From: JADCGM01 sp943370355
Lineage (GTDB): Bacteria; Pseudomonadota; Alphaproteobacteria; Sphingomonadales; Sphingomonadaceae
Direction of reading: 5' to 3'
DNA: 64,000 nt
Assembly (NCBI GenBank): GCA_943370355.1
Contig: CALRQP020000009.1
Coordinates: forward strand, 1 to 64,000
Shown here one piece after another: positions 22,881-31,606 of the stretch (its first letter is position 1; every line of letters begins with the position of its first letter). The translations under genes were made by a program, and so were the position numbers. The notes beneath the pieces were generated by a model. It had not been told where the DNA came from, did not search any database, and saw only the letters and a list, made by a program, of their open reading frames with translations.

Positions 22881-24218
22881 ATGGCGTCTCTCCTCACTCT
22901 CCCCTCCCAGCCGAAGGTCGGCATGGTCTCGCTCGGTTGCCCGAAGGCGCTCGTCGATTCCGAGCGCATCCTGACCAAGCTGCGCTCTGACGGCTATGCG
23001 ATGTCGGCGGATTATGCCGGCGCCGATGTCGTGCTGGTCAACACCTGCGGCTTCCTCGATTCGGCAAAGGCGGAAAGCCTCGCAGCAATCGGCGAGGCCA
23101 TTGCCGAAAATGGCCGGGTCATCGTCACGGGCTGTCTCGGCCATGAGGCCGACATGATCCGCGCCGCGCATCCGTCCGTCCTCGCCGTGAGCGGTCCGCA
23201 GCAATATGAGGCCGTCGTCGCCGCCGTGCATGCCGCCGCGCCGCCTGTACCGTCGCCCTATGTCGATCTGGTGCCGGAAGCGGGCCTGAAGCTTACGCCG
23301 CGCCATTACAGCTATCTGAAGATTTCAGAGGGCTGCAATCACCGCTGCAAATTCTGCATCATCCCGAGCATCCGCGGCGACCTGGTCAGCCGCCCGGCCA
23401 ATGCTGTCATCCGCGAGGCCGAGAAGCTCGTCGCAGCGGGCACCAAGGAACTGCTGGTCATCAGCCAGGACACGTCGGCCTATGGCGTCGACATCCGCCA
23501 TGCGACCTCGATGTTGCACGGTCGCGAAGTGCGCGCGCATGTCACCGATCTGGCGCGCGAACTCGGCAGCCTCGGTGCCTGGGTGCGGCTGCACTATGTC
23601 TATCCCTATCCGCATGTCGACGACCTAATCCCGCTGATGGCCGACGGGATCATCACCCCCTATCTCGACATCCCGTTTCAGCATGCGAGTCCCGCCGTGC
23701 TTCGCGCGATGCGCCGTCCGGCGAACGAAGCCAAGGTTCTCGACCGGATCCGCAAATGGCGGTCGATCTGCCCCGACATCGCACTGCGCTCGACGTTCAT
23801 CGTCGGCTTTCCCGGCGAGACCGAGGCGGATGTCGCCTATCTGCTCGATTGGCTCGAGGAGGCGCAGTTGGACCGGGTCGGCTGCTTCAAATATGAGGCG
23901 GTGTCCGGTGCCGCGGCGAACGAACTGCCGGGCGCGGTCCCGGAGGAGGTCAAGCAGGACCGCTGGGACCGCTTCATGGCCGTCAGCGCCCGCATCTCCG
24001 CCGCGAAACTCCAAGCCAAGATCGGCCGCACCCTCGACGTCATTATCGACGAAGTCGACGAAGAAGGCGGGGCGACAGGCCGCTCCAAAGCCGATGCGCC
24101 GGAAATCGACGGGCAGGTCCACTTGCGCGACACGGTCGGCCTTGCACCCGGCGACATCGTCCGAGCGGTGATCGAAGATGCCGACGACTATGACCTGTTT
24201 GGAGCCGTAGCCGCATGA
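22881..24218 (+). CDS. rimO: Ribosomal protein S12 methylthiotransferase
   Basis: Radical-SAM enzyme that methylthiolates Asp of S12. The 445 residues carry the N-terminal UPF0004 domain with three cluster cysteines (SLGCPKALVDSE, VNTCGFLDSAK, TGCLGHEADMI), the radical-SAM motif SEGCNHRCKFCIIPSIRG, and a C-terminal TRAM domain (LDVIIDEVDEEGG). SLGCPKALVDSE distinguishes RimO from MiaB. Its stop overlaps the start of the aminopeptidase gene by 4 bases. Confidence 0.97.
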   Translation: MASLLTLPSQPKVGMVSLGCPKALVDSERILTKLRSDGYAMSADYAGADVVLVNTCGFLDSAKAESLAAIGEAIAENGRVIVTGCLGHEADMIRAAHPSVLAVSGPQQYEAVVAAVHAAAPPVPSPYVDLVPEAGLKLTPRHYSYLKISEGCNHRCKFCIIPSIRGDLVSRPANAVIREAEKLVAAGTKELLVISQDTSAYGVDIRHATSMLHGREVRAHVTDLARELGSLGAWVRLHYVYPYPHVDDLIPLMADGIITPYLDIPFQHASPAVLRAMRRPANEAKVLDRIRKWRSICPDIALRSTFIVGFPGETEADVAYLLDWLEEAQLDRVGCFKYEAVSGAAANELPGAVPEEVKQDRWDRFMAVSARISAAKLQAKIGRTLDVIIDEVDEEGGATGRSKADAPEIDGQVHLRDTVGLAPGDIVRAVIEDADDYDLFGAVAA

Positions 24219-25600
24219 CCGAGTTTGCGACCCTCCTGCTGCCAGACCGTGCGCAAGCGGCCCGGACGCTCCACGTGCTTGACGCGACGGCCCTCGACAA
24301 CTGGCTCGCCGCCCAAGCAACCCGCGTGCGGAGCGCGATTGGAGCGGGGAGATTCAAGGCAAAGCCCGACGAAATCGTGATCCTTCCTGGCGATGGGCCG
24401 GAGGATTGGGCGGTGGCCGTGGGAGTCGAAGATTCCGCAAACCTCGGTCCTTGGTGTCTTGCCGCCGCGGCGGGGCAGCTTCCTGCCGGGACCTATCGTC
24501 TTGCCTCGAGCAATCCCGGCGATGCCGCGCTTGGCTGGCTCCTCGCGCAGCACCGGTTCGACAGGTATCGCAGCAAGACTGAGGTCGAAGGGCCCCGCAT
24601 ACTTTTGACCGGCGATCCTGCCAGCTTGGCGGCCGCAGTCCAGCTCGCCGAGGCGACGGCGCTCATCCGCGACCTTGTCGATACGCCCGCCGAGGACATG
24701 GGCCCCGCCGATCTCGCGGCCGCTGTTGAAGCCGAAGCCGAGCGGTTCGGCGCGAGCGTCACGGTCGTGCAGGGCGAGCAATTGCGCAGCGGCTTCCCGT
24801 CCGTCCATGCTGTTGGCCGCGCCGCTGCCAAGCCGCCGCGGCTCATAGACCTAACCTGGGGCGACCCCGCGCATCCGAAGCTGGCGCTGGTCGGCAAGGG
24901 CATCACCTTCGATTCAGGCGGACTGGATATCAAGCCGGCCTCGGGCATGCTGCACATGAAGAAGGACATGGGTGGTGCGGCGCATGCGCTGGCGCTCGCC
25001 CGCCTCGTCATGCAGGCGAAGCTGCCGGTGCGGCTTCGCCTCGTTATCCCTGCGGCAGAAAACGCCATCGCCGGCAACGCCTTCCGGCCGGGCGATGTGT
25101 TGGCGACACGCAAGGGTGTCTCGGTCGAGATCGGCAATACCGATGCCGAGGGGCGGCTCGTCCTGTCCGATGCAATAACCTACGCGCAGGAGGACAAGCC
25201 CGACCTGCTCATTGACTTCGCGACCTTGACCGGGGCGGCACGCGTGGCGCTCGGACCCGACCTCCCGGCCCTCTTCGCAAATGATGACGCGGTCGCCACG
25301 GCCATTGCCGAAGCGGCAGCGCAAACGCGCGACCCGCTGTGGCGCATGCCGCTCTGGCAGCCATATAAGTCGATGTTAAAGTCCGAGATCGCCGACATCG
25401 GCAATTCGGCGGAGGGCGGATTTGCCGGCTGCATCACTGCTGCGCTGTTCCTCGAGCGCTTTATCGAGCCCGGCACGTCTTGGGCGCATATCGACCTGTT
25501 CGCCTGGCGGCCGTCGGCCAAACCCGGACGCCCAAAAGGCGGCGAAGCCATGACATTGCGCGCGATATGGCGCTTCCTGCTGTCACGTTACCGCAACTAA
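24215..25600 (+). CDS. Leucyl aminopeptidase-family (M17) protein
   Basis: 461 residues. Catalytic domain signatures are LVGKGITFDSGGLDIKPA, MKKDMGGAAHALALA, and NTDAEGRLVLSDAITYA, which provide the two-metal site and the active Lys and Arg. The N-terminal domain is short and divergent. It frees N-terminal amino acids from peptides, and in relatives may help break down peptides from peptidoglycan or glutathione. It is coupled to rimO by ATGA and followed by MarR and NlpC/P60 genes, an order common in alphaproteobacteria for the aminopeptidase-NlpC pair. Confidence 0.93.
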   Translation: MTEFATLLLPDRAQAARTLHVLDATALDNWLAAQATRVRSAIGAGRFKAKPDEIVILPGDGPEDWAVAVGVEDSANLGPWCLAAAAGQLPAGTYRLASSNPGDAALGWLLAQHRFDRYRSKTEVEGPRILLTGDPASLAAAVQLAEATALIRDLVDTPAEDMGPADLAAAVEAEAERFGASVTVVQGEQLRSGFPSVHAVGRAAAKPPRLIDLTWGDPAHPKLALVGKGITFDSGGLDIKPASGMLHMKKDMGGAAHALALARLVMQAKLPVRLRLVIPAAENAIAGNAFRPGDVLATRKGVSVEIGNTDAEGRLVLSDAITYAQEDKPDLLIDFATLTGAARVALGPDLPALFANDDAVATAIAEAAAQTRDPLWRMPLWQPYKSMLKSEIADIGNSAEGGFAGCITAALFLERFIEPGTSWAHIDLFAWRPSAKPGRPKGGEAMTLRAIWRFLLSRYRN

Positions 25601-25709
25601 TCGTCGCATTTTCGAACATTCGTGCAACGCCTTGCCCGTTCAGCCGTTTCGTCACCGTTGCTAATCCCGCTGCGCTTCCGCGCGCGGACCAGTGTGCGAG
25701 GTGCGTCAA

Positions 25710-26108
25710 ATGGCCGAACCAATCCGGAACAGGCAGTCGCTCGAGACTCTGGGCGATTGGATGGGGACGTTGATCGGCTATGTGCAATCGGCGCGGCCGG
25801 ACCTCACCAATCGCCAGATGGCTCTGCTTATGGTGGTATATCTGAAGGACGGGCCGCACACTGTGCGTGGGCTCGCCGCCGAATTGAAAGTTTCAAAGCC
25901 CGTGGTCACACGCGCCTTGAACACGCTGGGTGCGCTCGGCTACCTTCGCCGCCAGAAGGACGAAAGCGATCTGCGCAATATCTTCGTCGAGCGGACGGCG
26001 GCTGGCACCGCTTTCCTCGAGGAGTTTGCGGCTCTCGTCGAATCGGGGGCAAGTCTGAATGAGCCGAAGCGCCAGCGCAGCAGTCCTGAGCAGCGCACCA
26101 CGCACTAG
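25710..26108 (+). CDS. MarR-family transcriptional regulator
   Basis: 132 residues with a winged helix-turn-helix: LTNRQMALLMVVYLKDGP, VRGLAAELKVSKPVVTRALN as recognition region, and LGALGYLRRQKDESDLRNIF as wing. Start MAEPIRNRQ has GAGGTG upstream; a GTG six codons earlier (25692) is possible. Its last 50 bases overlap the NlpC/P60 start in another frame, so the two are probably translated together. No operator was identified in the 109-base gap after the aminopeptidase gene. Effector unknown. Confidence 0.87.
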   Translation: MAEPIRNRQSLETLGDWMGTLIGYVQSARPDLTNRQMALLMVVYLKDGPHTVRGLAAELKVSKPVVTRALNTLGALGYLRRQKDESDLRNIFVERTAAGTAFLEEFAALVESGASLNEPKRQRSSPEQRTTH

Positions 26109-26979
26109 GCAGGTCCGGCTGACCGGCACCTCGCCCGGCCTCGATCCGCGCGCCAATGTGTACCGGCCCGATCTGGCCGACATCTCGCTCGCGGGCCGGG
26201 TCGCTGCCGCGCACTATGCGGAACCCATGGCGCTGGTCTGCACGGCTCCAACAACTGCACTGCGCTCGCGTCCTTCTGACGAGGCGATCGCGGTGTCGGA
26301 ATTGCTGCTCGGAGAAACGTTCACCGTTTTCGAAATTAGCGGCGGCTGGGCGTGGGGCCAATGCGAGCATGACAGCTACGTCGGCTATGCGCGCGCTGAT
26401 GCCTTCGGACCGCCGCAGGGCATTGCCACCCACCGGGTCATTGCACCGCAGGGGCTGGTGTTTTCCGAGGCTGACATCAAGTCACCGCTGCGGTCGACGT
26501 TACCGCTCAATGCGCGGGTCGCGGTCGCCGATACGCAGGGCCGGTTTCACGCGCTGGGGAGCGGCGGATTCGTACACGATCGCCATGTGGCACCGGTCGG
26601 ATGCTATGCAGACGATATGTTCGGTTTGGCGCACGAGTTTCTCGGCACTCCCTATCTATGGGGCGGGCGCACCCGCGCGGGCATCGACTGCTCCGGCCTC
26701 GTTCAGACGGTCCTAATCGCGTGCGGCCATCCCTGCCCGCGCGATACCGACCAGCAACGCGCCACCGTCGGTGTCCCCGCGGACGCGTCGACCACCAAGC
26801 GCGGCGATCTGGTTTTCTTTCCCGGCCATGTCGGCATCATGGCGAGCGACACCGATCTGCTGCACGCCAACGCCTTCTGGATGAACACCGTGATCGAGCC
26901 GCTGGCCGATGTCATCGACCGGTTGCGGCCCGACCATCCGGAGCCGGTGCTCGCGGTGCGCCGCCTTACTTCGGCTTGA
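26059..26979 (+). CDS. NlpC/P60-family peptidase
   Basis: 306 residues with an SH3-like middle part (TTALRSRPSDEAIAVSELLLGE, GGWAWGQCEHDSYVGYA) and a C-terminal NlpC/P60 domain. The catalytic triad is visible: Cys in RAGIDCSGLVQ, His in LVFFPGHVGIM, and the third polar residue at LLHANAFW. It likely cuts cell-wall peptides (D-Glu to meso-DAP) from murein fragments in the cytoplasm, since no signal peptide is seen. It starts 50 bases before the MarR stop. The 3' end overlaps the convergent methyltransferase-like gene by 14 bases. An ATG inside could give a shorter product. Confidence 0.9.
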   Translation: MSRSASAAVLSSAPRTRQVRLTGTSPGLDPRANVYRPDLADISLAGRVAAAHYAEPMALVCTAPTTALRSRPSDEAIAVSELLLGETFTVFEISGGWAWGQCEHDSYVGYARADAFGPPQGIATHRVIAPQGLVFSEADIKSPLRSTLPLNARVAVADTQGRFHALGSGGFVHDRHVAPVGCYADDMFGLAHEFLGTPYLWGGRTRAGIDCSGLVQTVLIACGHPCPRDTDQQRATVGVPADASTTKRGDLVFFPGHVGIMASDTDLLHANAFWMNTVIEPLADVIDRLRPDHPEPVLAVRRLTSA

Positions 26980-27772
26980 CGAAGCGCAGCGTCATCCGGT
27001 CGGATTCGCCGATCGCCGCATATTTCGCGCGGTCGACGTCGCCTTCCCGGTAATTCGGCGGCAGCGTCCACACGCCCTTCGGATAATCCGCCTTGTCCTT
27101 CGGATTGGCGTTGATCTCGGATGCGGCTACGAATTTGAATCCAGCATCAGCGGCAAGCTTCTTGACCATCGAGACTTTCATATAGCCGCTCGACTTCATG
27201 TCCTCGTCCGAGCGCGACTCGGGCAGGCGATGTTCCTCGAGGCACAGCGTGCCGCCGGGCTTGAGCGTATCGTAAAAGGCCTTGAACGCCTCTGGCGCAT
27301 AGCCGCCGATGTACCAATTGTGGATGTTGCGGAAGGTCAGCACGAGGTCTGCGGACCCGTCCGGTGCGATCTGGTCATAGAGGCCCTTGCCGAACATCGT
27401 GACCTTGGCTTCGCTGTAGATCGGATCGGCGGCGAGCTTGGCTTTGAACGCCTCGACCTGTTTCGCCGCGCCGGCGCTATTAGCGGGGTTCACATGCGCG
27501 CCATAATAGGTGCCGCGGCGAAAAAGCGCCGGTGCCAGGATCTCGGTATACCACCCCCCTGACGGCCAGATTTCAACGACGGTCTGCCCCGAGGCAAGGC
27601 CACAGAATTCCAGCGTCTGCTTGGGGTGCCGGTACACATCGCGTGCGGCATTCGCGGCCGCCCGGCGCTGACCCATGATCGCACTATCGAGCGCCATCGG
27701 CATTTTGCGGTCGGCAGCAAGCGCCGGAACGGCGAGCGACACAGCGAGGGCGGCAAGCAACGGACGACGCAT
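26966..27772 (-). CDS. Exported methyltransferase-fold protein
   Basis: 268 residues with a clear Sec signal (MRRPLLAALAVSLAVPALAAD) followed by a class I SAM-methyltransferase fold: VVEIWPSGGWYTEILAP replaces the usual ExGxGxG loop, ADLVLTFRNIHNWY is motif post-I/II, and LKPGGTLCLEEHR is motif III. The predicted periplasmic location is odd because SAM is cytoplasmic, so it may be a lipid- or cofactor-binding relative rather than an active enzyme. Similar exported proteins occur in other proteobacteria. It overlaps the convergent NlpC/P60 gene by 14 bases. Confidence 0.8.
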   Translation of the reverse strand: MRRPLLAALAVSLAVPALAADRKMPMALDSAIMGQRRAAANAARDVYRHPKQTLEFCGLASGQTVVEIWPSGGWYTEILAPALFRRGTYYGAHVNPANSAGAAKQVEAFKAKLAADPIYSEAKVTMFGKGLYDQIAPDGSADLVLTFRNIHNWYIGGYAPEAFKAFYDTLKPGGTLCLEEHRLPESRSDEDMKSSGYMKVSMVKKLAADAGFKFVAASEINANPKDKADYPKGVWTLPPNYREGDVDRAKYAAIGESDRMTLRFVKPK

Positions 27773-27835
27773 CTGATTCTCCCGATCGGTCTTGACGGCT
27801 GACTCTTAGCAACAGCTTCGTTACGAGCCTAGGAC

Positions 27836-28048
27836 ATGGACGAACCGACCACCATCACGCTCATCGTCATCTCGGTCGTGACCGGCGCATTCGCGCTCTG
27901 GCAGGCGCGGCGCAAGCGGCCGTTCGGCACGGTCAGCCTGTTTCCATGGAACGGCCTGCTGTTCGTGGCGCTCGTCGCGGCGCTGGTGCTCGGGGTTCAC
28001 CTGCTCGCGCTGCTCGGCCATCATGTGCCGCCCCCGCCGGCTTACTAA
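27836..28048 (+). CDS. Small two-helix membrane protein
   Basis: 70 residues with two membrane segments (about 8-23 and 40-61), separated by a basic loop (QARRKRPFG), and a Pro-rich tail (HHVPPPPAY). No family recognised. It is divergent from the exported methyltransferase-like gene and its stop is directly adjacent to the stop of the convergent VOC gene. Supported by codon usage and clean gene packing only. Confidence 0.6.
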   Translation: MDEPTTITLIVISVVTGAFALWQARRKRPFGTVSLFPWNGLLFVALVAALVLGVHLLALLGHHVPPPPAY

Positions 28049-28465
28049 TCAGGCCTCGTCGGGCGAATTCGCACCGAACTGTGCGAGCACGACATGGTGC
28101 CCGCCGGGCTCGCGGAAGCCGATCTCGCTCGCGCCGTAGAAGGTGTCGCGCTTCGGCAGGAAGACGTCGTGCCCGTCGAGCGATTTTGCCGCCGCATCGA
28201 CGTCGGCAACCGACAGGAACAGGAACGTTGCGCCCTTGTCGAAGATCGCCGGGTCGGCTTCTTCCATGTCGTGAACCGCGCTGGTCCGCGTCTGCAGCAT
28301 GACACCGAGTCCCGAGTCATTGCTGCCGCCCTGCATGAGGATCACAAAGCCTTCGCCGTTGCCTTCGGGCACCATGACCGTGCGCTCGAAGCCGAGCTTG
28401 CGGAAGAAGTCTTCCGAGGGCTTGATCTTGTCGACGAACAGCACCGGGGTGGACTGCAGGATCAT
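28049..28465 (-). CDS. VOC (glyoxalase/bleomycin-resistance) family protein
   Basis: 138 residues made of paired beta-alpha-beta-beta-beta units: TPVLFVDKIKPSEDFFRKLG, GFVILMQGG, then FLFLSVADVDAAAKSLDGHD and IGFREPGGHHVVLAQFG. The C-terminal metal-binding-type E is in FREPGG. Could be a detoxification or resistance enzyme, but the substrate is unknown. Start MILQSTPVLFV has an AAGGAG Shine-Dalgarno; the 18-codon longer frame is not preferred. Divergent from cmk. Confidence 0.85.
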   Translation of the reverse strand: MILQSTPVLFVDKIKPSEDFFRKLGFERTVMVPEGNGEGFVILMQGGSNDSGLGVMLQTRTSAVHDMEEADPAIFDKGATFLFLSVADVDAAAKSLDGHDVFLPKRDTFYGASEIGFREPGGHHVVLAQFGANSPDEA

Positions 28466-28512
28466 CGCTTGGCTCCTTGTGCACGAGGGACGTGCCACTA
28501 TAACGCCGCTGC

Positions 28513-29175
28513 GTGACATCCCGCCCCACGAATCTCGTCATTGCCGTCGATGGCCCCGCCGCGAGCGGCAAGGGCACCATCGCCAAGTCGCTGGCCCGCC
28601 ACTATGGCCTGCCGCATCTCGACACCGGCAAACTCTATCGCGCCGTGGGTCTGTCGGTGCGTCTGGCAGGCGAGGCAGCATCAGATGCGGCGACGGCCGA
28701 AGCCCACGCCCGGGCGCTCGACACCACGCTGCTCGACGATCCGGACCTCATGAGCAGCGAAAATGCCCATGCCGCCTCGATCGTCTCAGCCCATCCCGGC
28801 GTCCGCGCCGCGCTCCTAGAGGCCCAGCGCGCCTTTGCCGGCCAGCCGGGCGGTGCGGTGCTCGACGGGCGCGACATCGGCACCGTCATAGCGCCCGACG
28901 CCAGCGCCAAGCTGTTCGTCACCGCCAGTCCCGAAGTCCGCGCCAAGCGCCGCCACCTCGAACTGTCGAAGACCGGTGACCCCCGCGATTTCGCCGCCGT
29001 GCTAGACGACATCAAAGCGCGCGACGCTCGTGATTCGGGGCGTGCCACGGCACCGCTGATCCGCGCCGACGACGCGCTGTTGCTCGACACCAGCGATTTG
29101 GCTATAGACGCCGCCGTCCGGCGAGCCGTTGCGCTCGTGGAATCAAGGATCGGCGCAGGGCGCGAGCGGGACTGA
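28513..29175 (+). CDS. cmk: Cytidylate kinase
   Basis: Phosphorylates CMP and dCMP. The 220 residues start at a GTG (MTSRPTNLVIAVDGPAASG) with the P-loop GPAASGKGTIAKSLA, LDTGKLYRAVGLSV, the nucleotide-site VLDGRDIGTVIAPDA and the lid-region ASPEVRAKRRHLEL. Slightly short inner domain but normal for alphaproteobacteria. It heads the conserved cmk-rpsA-ihfB order. Confidence 0.95.
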   Translation: MTSRPTNLVIAVDGPAASGKGTIAKSLARHYGLPHLDTGKLYRAVGLSVRLAGEAASDAATAEAHARALDTTLLDDPDLMSSENAHAASIVSAHPGVRAALLEAQRAFAGQPGGAVLDGRDIGTVIAPDASAKLFVTASPEVRAKRRHLELSKTGDPRDFAAVLDDIKARDARDSGRATAPLIRADDALLLDTSDLAIDAAVRRAVALVESRIGAGRERD

Positions 29176-29311
29176 TCGTCCGGCTTCGCGCCATTTCGCT
29201 TTTCCACGGACATTCGAAACGGGGGCAATGGTGCCGCCGTCACGCTTTGCGAGCCCTATGCCCAAGCCGGCCCGGCCGCATCCCGATCAAACCCGAAAGC
29301 ACTCCCACCAT

Positions 29312-31063
29312 ATGGCAACCGCCGCCCAACCCACCCGTGACGATTTCGCCGCCATGCTCGAAGCATCGCTCGGCGCCAGCCAGAGCTTCGAAGGACGCGT
29401 CGTCAAGGGTACCGTCACCGCCATCGAGAATGACATGGCGGTCATCGACGTCGGCCTGAAGTCCGAAGGGCGCGTCGCGCTCCGCGAATTCGCAGCCCCC
29501 GGCCAGCGCGCCGACATCAAGGTCGGCGACGAAGTCGAAGTCTATGTCGACCGCGTTGAGAACAGCCATGGCGAAGCGATGCTGTCGCGCGACCGCGCGC
29601 GCCGCGAAGCCGCATGGGACAAGCTGGAAACCCAGTATACCGCCAATGAGCGCGTCGAGGGCGTCATCTTCGGCCGCGTCAAGGGCGGCTTCACCGTCGA
29701 CCTGTCGGGCGCCGTGGCCTTCCTGCCCGGCAGCCAAGTCGACATCCGTCCGGTCCGCGACGTCGGCCCGCTGATGAACATGCCGCAGCCGTTCGTGATC
29801 CTGAAGATGGACCGCAAGCGCGGCAACATCGTCGTTTCGCGCCGCTCGATTCTCGAAGAGACGCGCGCCGAACAGCGCACCGGCCTCATCCTGACGCTGG
29901 CCGAGGGCCAGATCGTCGACGGCGTCGTCAAGAACATCACCGACTATGGTGCGTTCGTCGACCTCGGCGGCATCGACGGCCTGCTGCATGTCACCGACAT
30001 GAGCTACAAGCGCGTCGGCCATCCGTCGGAAGTTCTGAACATCGGCGACACCGTCAAGGTGCAGATCGTCCGCATCAACCGCGACACCCAGCGCATCTCG
30101 CTCGGCATGAAGCAGCTTGAGAACGATCCTTGGGCCGGTGCCGGTGCCAAATATCCGATCGACGGCAAGTTCAAGGGCCGCGTCACCAACATTACCGAAT
30201 ATGGTGCGTTCGTGGAGCTGGAGCCGGGCATCGAAGGCCTCGTCCACGTCTCCGAAATGTCGTGGGTCAAGAAGAACGTCCACCCTGGCAAGATCGTCTC
30301 GACCAGCCAGGAAGTCGAAGTCGTCATTCTCGAGGTCGACGAGGACAAGCGCCGCATTTCGCTCGGCCTCAAGCAGGCCCAGCGCAATCCGTGGGAAGTC
30401 TTCGCTGACCAGCATCCGGTCGGCTCGATCGTCGAGGGCGAAGTCAAGAATTCGACCGAATTCGGCCTGTTCATCGGCCTCGACGGCGACGTCGACGGCA
30501 TGGTGCACATGTCGGATATCGCATGGGGCGTTGCCGGCGACTCGGCGCTGACGCTGCATCACAAGGGCGAAACCGTCCGCGCCGTCGTCAAGGAAGTCGA
30601 CGTCGAGCGCGAGCGCATCTCGCTGTCGATCAAGGATGTCGATAACGCCGGTCAGACCGATGCTGCCGCTCCGAAGGCTCGCAAGTCCGCAGCTACGGAC
30701 GGCGAAGGTGGAAGCACGGGCGGCGGCGTTCGCAAGAATGCCATCGTCACAGTGACCGTCATGGCGATCACCGACGGTGGTCTCGATGTCTCGCTCGCCG
30801 ATGAAGGCGGTTCGGGCTTCATCAAGCGCGCCGAACTCAGCCGCGACCGTGACGAGCAGCGCCCCGACCGCTTCCAAGTTGGCCAGAAGCTCGATGCGAT
30901 GGTTACCGGCTTCGACCGCGGCAAGAAGCCAACCCTGTCGATCAAGGCGATGCAGATTGCCGACGAGAAGCAGGCTGTCGCGCAGTACGGGTCGTCCGAC
31001 TCGGGTGCGTCGCTCGGCGACATCCTCGGTGCCGCGCTCAACAAGGCGCGCGAGACCAAGTAG
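29312..31063 (+). CDS. rpsA: 30S ribosomal protein S1
   Basis: 583 residues, with S1 RNA-binding repeats easily seen (GRVVKGTVTAIENDMAVIDV, VEGVIFGRVKGGFTVDL, VDGVVKNITDYGAFVDLGG, FKGRVTNITEYGAFVELEPG, VEGEVKNSTEFGLFIGLDGD and a final divergent one). It draws mRNA to the 30S subunit. Start MATAAQPTRDDFAAMLEAS fits the family; the frame extends 61 codons upstream but lacks family features. The Shine-Dalgarno is weak, as is common for rpsA, which is often autoregulated. A Gly/Ser-rich linker (GEGGSTGGG) precedes the sixth repeat. Followed by a strong terminator. Confidence 0.97.
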   Translation: MATAAQPTRDDFAAMLEASLGASQSFEGRVVKGTVTAIENDMAVIDVGLKSEGRVALREFAAPGQRADIKVGDEVEVYVDRVENSHGEAMLSRDRARREAAWDKLETQYTANERVEGVIFGRVKGGFTVDLSGAVAFLPGSQVDIRPVRDVGPLMNMPQPFVILKMDRKRGNIVVSRRSILEETRAEQRTGLILTLAEGQIVDGVVKNITDYGAFVDLGGIDGLLHVTDMSYKRVGHPSEVLNIGDTVKVQIVRINRDTQRISLGMKQLENDPWAGAGAKYPIDGKFKGRVTNITEYGAFVELEPGIEGLVHVSEMSWVKKNVHPGKIVSTSQEVEVVILEVDEDKRRISLGLKQAQRNPWEVFADQHPVGSIVEGEVKNSTEFGLFIGLDGDVDGMVHMSDIAWGVAGDSALTLHHKGETVRAVVKEVDVERERISLSIKDVDNAGQTDAAAPKARKSAATDGEGGSTGGGVRKNAIVTVTVMAITDGGLDVSLADEGGSGFIKRAELSRDRDEQRPDRFQVGQKLDAMVTGFDRGKKPTLSIKAMQIADEKQAVAQYGSSDSGASLGDILGAALNKARETK

Positions 31064-31095
31064 CCGTTTGATTTAATTGCACTTGCGTTACAATA

Positions 31096-31130
31096 CCCCG
31101 CCGGGCGGATCGTCCGGCGGGGTTTTTGTT
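31096..31130 (+). terminator. Intrinsic terminator of rpsA
   Basis: Perfect 9-bp GC stem (CCCCGCCGG / CCGGCGGGG) with a 9-base loop and TTTTTGTT tail, 32 bases after the rpsA stop. It separates rpsA from ihfB. Confidence 0.93.
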
Positions 31131-31183
31131 AACCAGTCGCCACATGCTCGATCGCGCAAATCGCGTCCGAGCCGCAGTTTTCC

Positions 31184-31213
31184 TTGATTTTTTCCGGGGG
31201 AGCGGCCTAGTTT
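31184..31213 (+). promoter_or_regulatory. Possible ihfB promoter
   Basis: TTGATT and TAGTTT separated by 18 bases, 50 bases upstream of the ihfB start and downstream of the rpsA terminator. It is a weak sigma-70-like match in an otherwise GC-rich gap; a tentative call. Confidence 0.3.
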
Positions 31214-31262
31214 CGCAACTGGGGCAAGGCGGCGCCATCCATGGCGAGAATTTGAGGGGCGA

Positions 31263-31541
31263 ATGATCCGGTCGGAACTCATCGCGAAGGTCGCGCAAGA
31301 CAACCCGCATCTGGGCGCTCGGGAAATCGAGCGTGTGGTTGCCACCGTGTTCGATACCATTATCGACACACTGTCGAGCGGCGGTCGCGTCGAGCTTCGC
31401 GGCTTCGGTGCCTTTTCCACCCGCGCTCGCGAAGGCCGGACCGGCCGCAATCCCCGCACCGGCGAGCCGGTGCCCGTGGACGCCAAGCGCGTGCCCTATT
31501 TCAAGCCGGGCAAGGAGCTGCGCGAAAAATTGAACGCCTAG
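31263..31541 (+). CDS. ihfB: Integration host factor beta subunit
   Basis: DNA-bending architectural protein that pairs with IhfA. The 92 residues start MIRSELIAKVAQDNPHLGA, have VVATVFDTIIDTLSSGGRVEL, the arm RGFGAFSTRAREGRTGRNPR with the DNA-intercalating Pro in NPRTGEPV, and end VPYFKPGKELREKLN. An AGGGGCG Shine-Dalgarno precedes the ATG. It lies in the conserved order cmk-rpsA-ihfB but with its own transcription start region after the rpsA terminator. Confidence 0.96.
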   Translation: MIRSELIAKVAQDNPHLGAREIERVVATVFDTIIDTLSSGGRVELRGFGAFSTRAREGRTGRNPRTGEPVPVDAKRVPYFKPGKELREKLNA

Positions 31542-31558
31542 CGGCCTAGCGCCTGCCA

Positions 31559-31602
31559 CTTCCTGACGGTTCGGTCGTTGAACGGCCGAAACTGACAGGA
31601 AG
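31559..31602. other. Imperfect hairpin between ihfB and the hemerythrin gene
   Basis: Arms CTTCCTG / CAGGAAG on the outside and GGTTCGGTCG / CGGCCGAAAC inside. It lies in the 65-base gap. The right arm contains the AGGAAG that would act as Shine-Dalgarno for the following ATG, so folding could hide it. There is no T-run, so it is probably not an intrinsic terminator. Confidence 0.55.
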
Positions 31603-31606
31603 CCTC

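Noticed and set aside
29129..29311. N-terminal extension of rpsA by 61 codons
   Set aside because: The first part overlaps cmk in another frame and the rest has no S1-family similarity.
29240..30877. 545-codon open frame opposite rpsA
   Set aside because: Antisense shadow with a low-complexity, Asp/Ala-rich composition and no domain; rpsA is certain.
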